Assembly (NCBI GenBank): GCA_002342065.1
Contig: DDPF01000011.1
Span: 62,001-126,000 of the forward strand
DNA length: 64,000 bases
Direction: 5' to 3'
DNA from: Bacteroidetes bacterium UBA2475
GTDB lineage: Bacteria > Bacteroidota > Bacteroidia > B-17B0 > Aurantibacillaceae
Below are positions 31,891 to 40,311 of this stretch, piece by piece. Positions within the stretch are counted from its first letter, which is position 1; every line of letters starts with the position of its first letter. Position numbers and translations under genes: made by a program. Below the pieces are notes generated by a model. That model had not been told where the DNA came from. It worked only from the letters and a program-made list of their open reading frames with translations, and ran no database searches.

Positions 31891-32049
31891 GTTTTTTTCT
31901 TAAATCAGAAATAGGTGGTTAAGCTATACTAATTAATTTTTTATAAACGGTGTGTAAGAAGTTTGCTTACAAAGAGTCTATAAATTTGACATACAATTTT
32001 ACAAAATTGTTTCCAAGAATAAAGTTAAGGATTCTTTTTAGAAAAAAGG

Positions 32050-32460
32050 CTAATTGCCGAAGTATTCTACGCAAATACGAGGCGTTTCATATAATTTAAC
32101 ACAATGTAAATCAACACCTTTGGGCAAATGAGGCACTATTTGTTTCCATATAGCAATGGCCAGGTTTTCGGTGCTGGCCAATATGCCCGACATAAAATCA
32201 ACATCTATATTAAGGTTTCTATGGTCTAATTTTTCGCAAACATGCTCTTGCAAAATAGCGCTCAAAACTTTAACATCCATTAAAAACCCGGTCTCTATAT
32301 TAACCTCACCCTTTATCGTTACTATTAATTCATAGTTATGTCCGTGCCAGTTAGCATTGGCGCATTTTCCAAAAACCTCAACATTTTTTTCTTCGCTCCA
32401 GGTTGGGTTGTACAGTTTGTGTGCCGCATTAAAGTGTTCGTGACGTGTAAGATAAACCAT
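32050..32460 (-). CDS. 6-pyruvoyl-tetrahydropterin synthase / QueD family protein, copy 2
   Basis: This 136-residue paralogue of the gene at 31477 shares HFNAAHKL, GKCANANWHGHNYEL, a DHRNLN motif and a C-terminal YETPRICVEYF. All catalytic and zinc residues appear intact, including the C-x5-HGH spacing. The two copies lie 160 nt apart on the same strand but differ over most of their length, so the duplication is not recent. Confidence 0.9.
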   Translation of the reverse strand: MVYLTRHEHFNAAHKLYNPTWSEEKNVEVFGKCANANWHGHNYELIVTIKGEVNIETGFLMDVKVLSAILQEHVCEKLDHRNLNIDVDFMSGILASTENLAIAIWKQIVPHLPKGVDLHCVKLYETPRICVEYFGN

Positions 32461-32537
32461 GCCGCAAATTTACGCATGATTTTTGATAATTATAAAAATT
32501 ACTTAGCGTTATTTACGCTTAATCCTTAATTTTGAGT

Positions 32538-33200
32538 ATGCCTAAGTTTTTAATAGTTGCCGCTACAAAACAAGAGATCCAACCGCTTTTAACGCATTTT
32601 AATATCGCTATAACTCCCGACGATGTTTTACTTACGAGTGATAGGACGCCGGATATTTCTGTATTAATAACCGGTATTGGCATGGTTAATACGGCATACA
32701 ATATGGGCAGGTATTCGCATAATGTATTTGATCATATTATAAATGTTGGTGTTTGTGGTGCTTTTGATCGCGATTTAAAACCTGGTGAAGTTGTAATTGT
32801 AGTAGAAGATACAATAAGCGAAATGGGTGCTGAAGACGATAATTTATTTATTAAATATACTGACATGAATTTAGGCGGAACAAATGTTTACAAGCATCAT
32901 ATCCGTTTCCAAAATCCTTCGATGGATCTTTTAAAAAAAGTTAAAGGTATTACCGTTAATAAAGTGCATGGTAATGAAAATAGTATTAAGAACGTATCAT
33001 CACTTTTTGATGCGCATGTGGAAAGCATGGAGGGCGCTGCTTTTTTCAGAGGCTGCAAAGGGTTATCGCAAAATTATTACCAGCTAAGAGCGGTTTCTAA
33101 TTATGTAGAAAAGCGTGATAAAAGTAAATGGAATATGCCATTAGCCATAAACAATTTGAATAGTTTTGTTGTTACTCTTATTAAAGACCTCGACAAATGA
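32538..33200 (+). CDS. mqnB: Futalosine hydrolase
   Basis: This ~221-residue nucleosidase of the MTA/SAH phosphorylase-like fold removes the base from futalosine in the futalosine route to menaquinone. Key segments are VITGIGMVNTAYNMGR-like, NVGVCGAFD and VESMEGAAFF (the Glu that contacts ribose). The ATG at 32538 lies 3 nt after TAATTTTG, a -7 element. It overlaps mqnD by 4 nt (ATGA). Confidence 0.93.
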   Translation: MPKFLIVAATKQEIQPLLTHFNIAITPDDVLLTSDRTPDISVLITGIGMVNTAYNMGRYSHNVFDHIINVGVCGAFDRDLKPGEVVIVVEDTISEMGAEDDNLFIKYTDMNLGGTNVYKHHIRFQNPSMDLLKKVKGITVNKVHGNENSIKNVSSLFDAHVESMEGAAFFRGCKGLSQNYYQLRAVSNYVEKRDKSKWNMPLAINNLNSFVVTLIKDLDK

Positions 33201-34024
33201 AACTTACCATAGGATATTCGCCTTGCCCTAATGATTGTTTTATTTTTGATGCGCTCATTCATAATAAAATTGATACAGAAGGTCTGCAATTTGAAGTGCG
33301 TTTGGAAGATGTTGAATCACTTAATCAAAAAGCCTTACACGGATATTTAGATATTACAAAACTGAGTTATCACGCTTACGCTTACGCATTAGACCATTAT
33401 ATTTTATTACGGTCCGGCAGCGCGTTGGGTTTTAATTGCGGTCCTTTATTAGTGCATTCTACAAAATTTAAACTCGATCTTGAGAATATGAAGGTGGCAA
33501 TTCCCGGTAAATTAACTACTGCTAATTTATTATTGTCTATTGCTTTTCCTGATCTTAAAGATAAAAAAGAATATGTTTTTAATGAGATAGAAAATGCCGT
33601 TCTAAGCGGCGAAGTAGATGCAGGATTGATCATTCATGAGAACAGATTTACGTATAAAGAAAAAGGACTTGAAAAAATATTAGATCTCGGGGAATATTGG
33701 GATGCTATGATCCATGCCCCTATTCCACTTGGTGGCATTGTTGTAAAAAGGGATATGGATCCCGAACTTCAACAAAAAGTAAATCGTTTAATTAAAAAAA
33801 GTGTAGAGTTTGCTTTCGATAATCCCGAAAGTTGTATGGATTATGTAAGAGCACATGCACAGGAAATGAGCGAAGAGGTAATGAAAAAACATATTGCACT
33901 TTATGTGAACGATTTTTCTATCGATCTTGGTGAAACAGGAATTAATGCCGTTAAATTATTATTTAATAAAGCTAAAGAGCTTAAGTTGTTTAAATATAAC
34001 AATGAGAAACTGGTGATTGATTAA
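33197..34024 (+). CDS. mqnD: 1,4-dihydroxy-6-naphthoate synthase
   Basis: This 275-residue enzyme has a periplasmic-binding-protein-like fold and turns cyclic de-hypoxanthine futalosine into 1,4-dihydroxy-6-naphthoate. It opens with the family signature IGYSPCPNDCFIFDAL and has DITKLSYHAYAY and SGEVDAGLIIHE. It is cotranscribed with mqnB, and a terminator follows. Confidence 0.95.
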   Translation: MKLTIGYSPCPNDCFIFDALIHNKIDTEGLQFEVRLEDVESLNQKALHGYLDITKLSYHAYAYALDHYILLRSGSALGFNCGPLLVHSTKFKLDLENMKVAIPGKLTTANLLLSIAFPDLKDKKEYVFNEIENAVLSGEVDAGLIIHENRFTYKEKGLEKILDLGEYWDAMIHAPIPLGGIVVKRDMDPELQQKVNRLIKKSVEFAFDNPESCMDYVRAHAQEMSEEVMKKHIALYVNDFSIDLGETGINAVKLLFNKAKELKLFKYNNEKLVID

Positions 34025-34026
34025 AA

Positions 34027-34057
34027 GCCGCAAGCATTAAAACCTGCGGCATTTATT
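34027..34057 (+). terminator. Terminator after mqnD
   Basis: GCCGCA and TGCGGC pair and are followed by ATTTATTTTT, between convergent genes. Confidence 0.7.
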
Positions 34058-34058
34058 T

Positions 34059-34556
34059 TTACTTCTTTACGTTATCTTTCATCTTCACATACAAATATTC
34101 GCAGGCATTATCACCACAACGGGTAATTTGCATTTTAGTCCCCGTAAGAGCCTCTCTTATTTTATGCATGGTAACAGCTTTTCCGTCCAACACCACAACA
34201 ACTTCCTTCATTACCCTCTTTTCAGTAAAGGTCTTTAACTTCTCAGCCGATTTTGGTGTAAGAGAAATTGACAATAATTTTTTCGACTCTGTTTGCTGTT
34301 CGGCAATTGGTAAACTATCTAATTCTAAAGGAACATACTCAGTTGTATCAATTGCAACTTTTGTAACCTCATCAGGATTAAAAAGTGAATCAAACTTTAT
34401 TATTACTTGTCCGGTATTTAAAGAGTTAATCTTTGTAGAGTCGTTTCCCAGTTTTACAACCTCATAAAATCCATCGTTAATAAAAAGAGGTTTTGGTGCT
34501 TGTGAGCAACTGCTATAAATAAAAATTACAGCTAAAATTAAAATTAGTTTTTTCAT
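34059..34556 (-). CDS. Lipoprotein with SecDF P1-head-like domain
   Basis: This 165-residue protein has a lipobox (IYSSCS, Cys17). Its C-terminal half (LSISLTPKSAEKLKTFTEK, VVVVLDGKAVTMHKIREAL) resembles the P1 head subdomain of SecD. It is far too short to be SecD and has no membrane-embedded RND domain. Function is unknown. Confidence 0.75.
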   Translation of the reverse strand: MKKLILILAVIFIYSSCSQAPKPLFINDGFYEVVKLGNDSTKINSLNTGQVIIKFDSLFNPDEVTKVAIDTTEYVPLELDSLPIAEQQTESKKLLSISLTPKSAEKLKTFTEKRVMKEVVVVLDGKAVTMHKIREALTGTKMQITRCGDNACEYLYVKMKDNVKK

Positions 34557-34627
34557 TATAATAAGTTTTAAATTAATAGATAATTCATCTCCAAAAAAAA
34601 AGGAGACGCTGAATGCTTAAGAAAGGG

Positions 34628-35008
34628 TTAGGCTAAAGACGGGGTTTCGTCGCTATTTAAAGAAAAATATAAATAATAAAGCCTGGATATATTTGGTGGC
34701 TTTATACGTAGAGTGTTTTTTACTTTTGAAATAAAGTTTTTACTCTCTGTATTTGCATTAAAAACCACAAAATTATTCTGAGGATCATTTGAAGAACTTA
34801 TTTGTTTTTTAAAAGAAGAATTTAAATTACTGTTTCCGAAGACAATTGCGCTAACCTCTTTTATTATTGATGTAGAGTTTGACTTTCGTTCTTCTGTATT
34901 TTTAGAAATGCCAAACGACTTATTTGAAAAAGAAAAAAGAAGAATTAAAAAAGACAATAATAAAATAGTCTCTTTAAAACGTGTTGTATTTTCTTTTTGC
35001 GGTTTCAC
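34628..35008 (-). CDS. Hypothetical secreted or membrane protein
   Basis: This ~126-residue frame has one N-terminal hydrophobic segment (ILLLSFLILLFSF) and a Ser/Asn-rich remainder. I do not recognise it. The frame contains no ATG; GTG at 35008 is the best start and lies 4 nt after TATATTTG (complement of 35013-35020). That would make a leaderless transcript. A TTG at 35026 is the alternative. Confidence 0.5.
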   Translation of the reverse strand: MKPQKENTTRFKETILLLSFLILLFSFSNKSFGISKNTEERKSNSTSIIKEVSAIVFGNSNLNSSFKKQISSSNDPQNNFVVFNANTESKNFISKVKNTLRIKPPNISRLYYLYFSLNSDETPSLA

Positions 35009-35033
35009 AATACAAATATAATACAAAATACAC

Positions 35034-35519
35034 CTATTTTATCCTTTCCCACTTCTGAAACCTAAAATCGTACTTATTCTTTTCATCCGCTTTATGAGGT
35101 TCCTGCCATACGAGTTTAAATTCTCTCTCATTTATCTCCGGAAAAAAAGTATCGGCTTCAAATTTATGGTCAATAACTGTTCTGTAAATTTCAGTGATAT
35201 ATTCCATTGATACTTTAAAGATCTCGGCGCCACCGGTTATAAAAATTTTCTCTTCTGTCAAATATTTTAACGCTCCATCTACCGAATGAAAGATCTCAGC
35301 TCCATCTACTTTATAATCGCCGCTACGGGTAATAATAACATTTTTTCTTCCAGGCAATAAGCGTCCAATACTTTCATAGGTTTTGCGGCCCATAATTATT
35401 GGACAACCCATTGTTGTAGCCTTAAAAAATTTGAGGTCGGCAGGTAAATGGCAGAGCAATTGATTGTCTTTACCAATACCATTATTTAAATCTGTTACAA
35501 CTATAGCTGCTATTATCAT
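35034..35519 (-). CDS. folA: Dihydrofolate reductase
   Basis: This 161-residue enzyme reduces dihydrofolate with NADPH. Typical motifs are IGKDNQLLCHLPADLKFFK (with catalytic acidic residue context), PIIMGRKTYESIG, LPGRKNVIITR and IFITGGAEIF. The ATG at 35519 gives the usual N-terminus MIIAAIVVTD. It is divergent from the glycosyltransferase gene, with only 20 nt between starts. Confidence 0.96.
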   Translation of the reverse strand: MIIAAIVVTDLNNGIGKDNQLLCHLPADLKFFKATTMGCPIIMGRKTYESIGRLLPGRKNVIITRSGDYKVDGAEIFHSVDGALKYLTEEKIFITGGAEIFKVSMEYITEIYRTVIDHKFEADTFFPEINEREFKLVWQEPHKADEKNKYDFRFQKWERIK

Positions 35520-35539
35520 AATAAACTTATTTTTGTAAA

Positions 35540-36790
35540 GTGAGTGCTCTAAAAATAATAACACAAACCTATTTAAATAAGTTTAGCAATACAACAAAAC
35601 TTATTAGGGAAACAATTAACAAGACCTGTAAACAGATCGTTATCATTCCTTCTTATTGTGAACCTGAGCTTGAAAAAACACTTAATTCTTTATTGAATTG
35701 TGTTCAACCAACTATTATTACAGAAGTAATTATTGTTTTAAATTGTGCCCAAGGTGATGCGGAGGCAAAAGAATTTCATAAAAAGCAGAAAACCGAACTT
35801 GAACAACTATTTACCGTTAACGGGAATTTGGTCTTTCATTTTATTTTGGCGGATGATCTTCCAGCAAAACATGCCGGTGTTGGTTTAGCCAGGAAAATTG
35901 GAATGGATGAAGCAATAAGGCGTTTTGAAGAAATTGAATATGATGGTTTATTGGTTTGTTTGGATGGCGATTGCACGGTGAATAAAAATTATTTAGTTGA
36001 ACTTGAAAAACTAGCTACGAATCCTGAAACATATAATACAATTTGTCTGCATTTTGAGCACGATATTGAAAACGAAAAAGATGAAACGCTAAAAAAAGGC
36101 ATTATTTATTACGAATTATTTTTGCGTTATTATAAAGAAGCGTTAGCTTATTGTAAATTTCTTTATGCTTTTCAAACCATTGGTAGCAGCATGGCGGTTA
36201 AAGCAAGTATTTATTGCAAGGCCGGCGGCATGAATAAACGAAAAGCCGGTGAAGATTTTTATTTTTTAAACAAGGTCTTTCATTATGGTAAAGTAATTGA
36301 ATTAAATACTACTATTGTTTACCCAAGCTCACGCATAAGTACACGTGTGCCTTTCGGTACGGGCAGAGCTCAACAAAATTTTATTGATAAAAAAGATGAG
36401 ATCTTTGAAACATACTCTTTTCAAAGCTTTGAAGATCTGAAACTGTTCTTTTCTTACGATCTGTATGAAAGTTCTTTTGATCTGAATTCAGTTCCGCCAT
36501 CCATTAAACATTTTTTAGTGGAAAATAATTTTGAAAATAAACTCAATGAAATAAAAAATAACACTACTTCAAAACAACAATTTCAAAAACGTTTTTTTGA
36601 TTGGTTTGATGCCTTTATGCTTTTAAAGTTCATTCATTTTGCAAGAGATAATTATTATCCTAACAAAGCTGTTGGCTCAGAAGCCACGGCCCTATTAAAG
36701 AAAAAAGAAAATTCGTTTCCAACAACAAATGAAAAAGATCTGCTTATTTATTTGCGTAAAATTCAAATAAAATTATCTAACTTTAATTAA
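35540..36790 (+). CDS. Family 2 glycosyltransferase
   Basis: This 416-residue protein has the GT-A nucleotide-sugar fold. Motifs are IVIIPSYCEPELEKTLNSLL (nucleotide binding), LVCLDGDCTVN (the DxD-like metal site) and a KAGEDFYFLNKVF acceptor-side motif. No membrane helix is evident. The start is GTG at 35540, 4 nt after TATTTTTG. Its stop overlaps the ATG of the YqgE gene. Donor and acceptor are unknown. Confidence 0.85.
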   Translation: MSALKIITQTYLNKFSNTTKLIRETINKTCKQIVIIPSYCEPELEKTLNSLLNCVQPTIITEVIIVLNCAQGDAEAKEFHKKQKTELEQLFTVNGNLVFHFILADDLPAKHAGVGLARKIGMDEAIRRFEEIEYDGLLVCLDGDCTVNKNYLVELEKLATNPETYNTICLHFEHDIENEKDETLKKGIIYYELFLRYYKEALAYCKFLYAFQTIGSSMAVKASIYCKAGGMNKRKAGEDFYFLNKVFHYGKVIELNTTIVYPSSRISTRVPFGTGRAQQNFIDKKDEIFETYSFQSFEDLKLFFSYDLYESSFDLNSVPPSIKHFLVENNFENKLNEIKNNTTSKQQFQKRFFDWFDAFMLLKFIHFARDNYYPNKAVGSEATALLKKKENSFPTTNEKDLLIYLRKIQIKLSNFN

Positions 36791-37329
36791 TGGAAGGCGA
36801 CATTCTTATAGCACATCCTTTATTGCAGGATGGTTTTTTTAACCGCTCGGTGGTGTATATTACCAATCACGGTTCAATTGAATCGCTTGGTTTTGTTTTA
36901 AACTTTAAAACCGATTTTAGACTGCGTGATGTGAAGCCTGAAATAAAGAACGGTAATTTTCCCATATACGAAGGTGGCCCGGTTGCAAAAGACCAACTTT
37001 TTTACATTCATAGGCTGGGTAATGATCTTAGCGATTCGGTTAAAATAAAGGATGATATTTATTTTGGCGGCGATTTTTACGAGTTAATGCATTTAATAGA
37101 ACATGGCAAAGTAAAATCGTACGATGTGCGCTTTTTTGCCGGCTACAGTGGCTGGGCAGAAGGTCAGTTAGAAAATGAGATCAAGAACAAACATTGGTTG
37201 ATCAATAAAAATGTTGAATCAGGGTTTTTTGGTAACGAGGCCGAAGATCTTTGGCGTTTACAATTAAGCGAAATAAAAAACACATACAGCATCTTTGCCG
37301 ATTTTGGAAATGACCCCTCTGTGAATTAA
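36790..37329 (+). CDS. YqgE/AlgH family protein
   Basis: This 179-residue protein matches the small YqgE/AlgH family throughout (GDILIAHPLLQDGFFNRSVV, YEGGPVAKDQLFYIH, RFFAGYSGWAEGQLENE). The molecular function is not firmly known, although the family is conserved across bacteria. It is translationally coupled to the glycosyltransferase by a one-base overlap. Confidence 0.93.
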   Translation: MEGDILIAHPLLQDGFFNRSVVYITNHGSIESLGFVLNFKTDFRLRDVKPEIKNGNFPIYEGGPVAKDQLFYIHRLGNDLSDSVKIKDDIYFGGDFYELMHLIEHGKVKSYDVRFFAGYSGWAEGQLENEIKNKHWLINKNVESGFFGNEAEDLWRLQLSEIKNTYSIFADFGNDPSVN

Positions 37330-37330
37330 T

Positions 37331-37469
37331 TTAACCACATAGGCACATAGAAAAAGAAAAGGATAAGATTTAATTAAGAAGACCATAGAAATACTTCGCC
37401 TAAGGCGAAGTGTTATGTAAGCTCTTTAAAATTTTGAAGTCATAAAAAACTATGTGTCTATGTGGTTAA
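37331..37469. repeat. Intergenic palindromic element, ACCACATAG family, copy 2
   Basis: The 20-nt ends TTAACCACATAGGCACATAG (37331-37350) and its complement (37450-37469) match at 19 of 20 positions. The centre holds a perfect hairpin ACTTCGCC-TAA-GGCGAAGT (37393-37411). It fills the gap between convergent genes. Confidence 0.8.
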
Positions 37470-37486
37470 TTTTTTGTTTGCAAGAA

Positions 37487-37951
37487 TTAATCCTTACTCA
37501 TCATATCTACTCTTTCTTTGATCTTAACAGGAAATCGCTTTTTTAAATAAAATTTGCCGGCTTTAAGATCGCCAATTACTTCAATCATTCCCTTTCCACC
37601 ACCGCCAACTAATTTCATTACATCCATTGGATTGGCATCTTTAAAATTACTTTTTAAATTAAAGCTATAAGTCTTTTCTGTATTCGCCGCTATGCGTACA
37701 CGTTTTGAAAGTTTTGCTTTACCTAAATTTATGCCGCTATAAATAACATCAAACTCGCTTCTGTAAATTGAAAAGCCCATTTGATTTGGATTTTTAATTC
37801 CTAACAAAATATCGGCATCAATTCCTTGCGGACCAATTTTATTGATCTTAAAACCCTTTACACCGGTGCACTGCGCTTCTTTAAAATCTTTACAACTAGT
37901 AAAGAAGATCATTGAAATAATTATAAGAATAAAAAATTTAATTAGTTTCAT
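37487..37951 (-). CDS. LEA type 2 (LEA14-like) lipoprotein
   Basis: This 154-residue protein has a lipobox (FFTSCK, Cys20) and one LEA14/WHy domain (LLGIKNPNQMGFSIYRSEFDVIYSG), a small beta-sandwich found in stress and envelope proteins. It overlaps the preceding membrane-protein gene by 14 nt. Confidence 0.85.
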   Translation of the reverse strand: MKLIKFFILIIISMIFFTSCKDFKEAQCTGVKGFKINKIGPQGIDADILLGIKNPNQMGFSIYRSEFDVIYSGINLGKAKLSKRVRIAANTEKTYSFNLKSNFKDANPMDVMKLVGGGGKGMIEVIGDLKAGKFYLKKRFPVKIKERVDMMSKD

Positions 37952-38183
37952 GCTTCTTTGGTTTAATTAATGCCATAATACTTGCCAATACCCAAACACT
38001 TTCTAAAACAACAAAAGGCCAAAACTGTATCATATAACTTGAAATGCCTGCCATGGCTGCGCCCAAAATGTTTAGAAGAAGGTAGCTTGTTGATTCAGGC
38101 GTTATTTTCTTTGCAATATTTAATGCAAAAGCAATTAATAAAAGAGTAACGCCTATGGTTCCTATCCAATCACTTAAGCTCAT
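37938..38183 (-). CDS. Small membrane protein, CBU_0592 family
   Basis: This 81-residue protein has three hydrophobic helices (WIGTIGVTLLLIAFAL, LLLNILGAAMAGISSYM, FVVLESVWVLASIMALI), fitting the CBU_0592-like family. Function is unknown. It precedes the LEA14-like gene in one transcript and follows the dipeptidase gene by 13 nt. Confidence 0.85.
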   Translation of the reverse strand: MSLSDWIGTIGVTLLLIAFALNIAKKITPESTSYLLLNILGAAMAGISSYMIQFWPFVVLESVWVLASIMALIKPKKHETN

Positions 38184-38196
38184 ATTTTTTAAAAAA

Positions 38197-39594
38197 TTAT
38201 TTAGCTGAGAGCTCGGTATAATATTTATAAAATAAAGGGATAGTTTCTATGCCTTTATAAAAATTAAACAAGCCGTAATGCTCGTTTGGCGAATGCAATG
38301 CATCCGAATCTAAACCAAAGCCTAATAAGATACTATCTAATCCTAACTCCTGTCTGAATAAAGCAACAATTGGAATACTACCACCACCGCGTGTTGGTAC
38401 AGGTTTTTTACCATAGGTTTCCTGCATAGCCATGCTTGCTGCTTTGTAACCATTGTTATCTGAACTTAAAAAATAAGGCTCGCCACCGTGATGTGGTTTA
38501 ACTGTAACCTTAACTGATTTTGGCGCAATGCTCTCAAAATATTTTTGGAAAATAGCACTTATCTTATCAGAGTTTTGATTAGGTACTAAACGCATACTTA
38601 TTTTAGCAGATGCTTTTCCCGGTAAAACCGTTTTTGCACCTTCGCCCGTATAACCGCCCCAAATACCATTCACATCTAAGGTTGGGCGAATACCAGTACG
38701 CTCAATAGTTGTATATCCTTTCTCACCGTGTACATCATCTACCTTAAGATCTTTTTTAAAATCATTCAGATCAAAAGGAGCTTTTGCCATTTCAGCGCGC
38801 TCTTCAGCACTCAACTCCATCACATCTGCATAAAAATCAGGAATAGTAATGTGGTTATTTTCATCATGACAACTCGCGATCATTTTACATAAAATATTTA
38901 TCGGGTTGGCAACACCTCCACCATACACACCACTGTGTAGATCGCGGTTTGGGCCAACTACCTCTACTTCCATATAAGCTAAGCCGCGTAAACCGGTATC
39001 AATACTTGGTGTATCGTTAGCAATTATTGAAGTATCAGAAATTAAAATAATATCTCCTTTTAATTTTTCTTTGTTCTTAATTATCCAGGGACCAAGACTT
39101 GGTGAACCAACTTCTTCTTCACCTTCTATCATGAACTTAACGTTGCAAGGCAACGTATTTGTTTTCATCATTAGTTCAAAAGCCTTAATGTGCATATACA
39201 TCTGGCCTTTGTCATCGCACGCACCGCGAGCAAAAATAGCACCTTCAGGGTGAATATCAGTTTTCTTAATAACCGGTTCAAAGGGTGGCGAATTCCATAA
39301 TTCTAAAGGATCTGCAGGTTGCACATCGTAATGACCATACACAACAACCGTTGGTTTTTTAGGATCGATCATTTTCTCACCATAAACCACTGGAAAACCG
39401 TTGGTTTGGCATAACTCCACTTTATCTGCGCCGGCTTCAATTAACCGTTGCTTAACTGCTTCAGCAGTTTTAATTACGTCTGCATTATACGTGCTATCAG
39501 CACTTACAGATGGTATTCTTAACAGATCTAAAAGTTCGTTCAAAACGCGTTCTTTGTTTTGATCTAAATAAGCATTAATTGTAGATTTTTCCAT
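38197..39594 (-). CDS. M20-family dipeptidase
   Basis: This ~465-residue cytosolic zinc peptidase shows metal-site motifs VVYGHYDVQPAD, ARGACDDKGQMYMH and IEGEEEVGSPSLG, plus a C-terminal LHSPNEHYG. This is the pattern of the CNDP/PepV-like M20A dipeptidases, with an inserted dimerisation domain in the middle. I used the ATG at 39594 (MEKSTINAYLDQ); the open frame upstream of it is non-conserved. It is probably the first gene of an operon with the two small genes after it. Confidence 0.93.
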   Translation of the reverse strand: MEKSTINAYLDQNKERVLNELLDLLRIPSVSADSTYNADVIKTAEAVKQRLIEAGADKVELCQTNGFPVVYGEKMIDPKKPTVVVYGHYDVQPADPLELWNSPPFEPVIKKTDIHPEGAIFARGACDDKGQMYMHIKAFELMMKTNTLPCNVKFMIEGEEEVGSPSLGPWIIKNKEKLKGDIILISDTSIIANDTPSIDTGLRGLAYMEVEVVGPNRDLHSGVYGGGVANPINILCKMIASCHDENNHITIPDFYADVMELSAEERAEMAKAPFDLNDFKKDLKVDDVHGEKGYTTIERTGIRPTLDVNGIWGGYTGEGAKTVLPGKASAKISMRLVPNQNSDKISAIFQKYFESIAPKSVKVTVKPHHGGEPYFLSSDNNGYKAASMAMQETYGKKPVPTRGGGSIPIVALFRQELGLDSILLGFGLDSDALHSPNEHYGLFNFYKGIETIPLFYKYYTELSAK

Positions 39595-39780
39595 AAAAAA
39601 ATAAAGGTTAAAGGTAAGGTTTTGACCGACATATAAAAAGAAAAAATAAGACCCTTTTAGGGGGATTTTGAGGCACTGAACTGATTGATATTTAGGTAAA
39701 CAACACAATACCCATACTAAAATTCTAAGTTTAGTCTGCGTTAAAGTGAATAATAAATTTCGTATCTTTAATTACCTTTT

Positions 39781-40275
39781 ATGAATTTAAAAAGTTTATT
39801 TAAACTATTTGCAGTATTTACAATTGCCATTTTAACTGGCTGTAGAAAAGATGTTGCTGTCCCAACAACACCAACAACACCATTTATTGAATATCGAGAA
39901 TCCTTTGTCGGCAATTATTTAGGCTCACACTTATCTTTTACTACAGTTTTTCATACCGGGGTAAGTTTATACGAGCCCTATGATTCAACTTTTATACCGC
40001 AAAATTATTTGGTCACTGTTCAAAAATCTACTTCATCCGATTCAACTTTAGTACTAAATTATTTTGGCATGAATTCCGTTCCTTCAAGCACTAATAATTT
40101 TAAAATTCTGGGTAATGGAAAATACTCTTATTATAGTGGCATCGGAAAATATACCAAAAGTTATTCGATCACTTTTCGAAATGATTCATTATATGTATCT
40201 GAAGGTACTTATAATGCTATATCTCCTTTGACTACCTATAATAGCATCAGTCAATTTAAAGGTGTAAAACAATAG
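39781..40275 (+). CDS. Hypothetical lipoprotein
   Basis: This 164-residue protein has a lipobox (ILTGCR, Cys21) followed by a Thr/Pro-rich linker and a single beta-rich domain. Repeats of Ser/Tyr/Asn dominate. No family is recognised. It is followed by the BNR-repeat protein gene on the same strand. Confidence 0.65.
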   Translation: MNLKSLFKLFAVFTIAILTGCRKDVAVPTTPTTPFIEYRESFVGNYLGSHLSFTTVFHTGVSLYEPYDSTFIPQNYLVTVQKSTSSDSTLVLNYFGMNSVPSSTNNFKILGNGKYSYYSGIGKYTKSYSITFRNDSLYVSEGTYNAISPLTTYNSISQFKGVKQ

Positions 40276-40311
40276 TTTTAATGAAGCTATTTGTATTACT
40301 TTTGTAACAGA

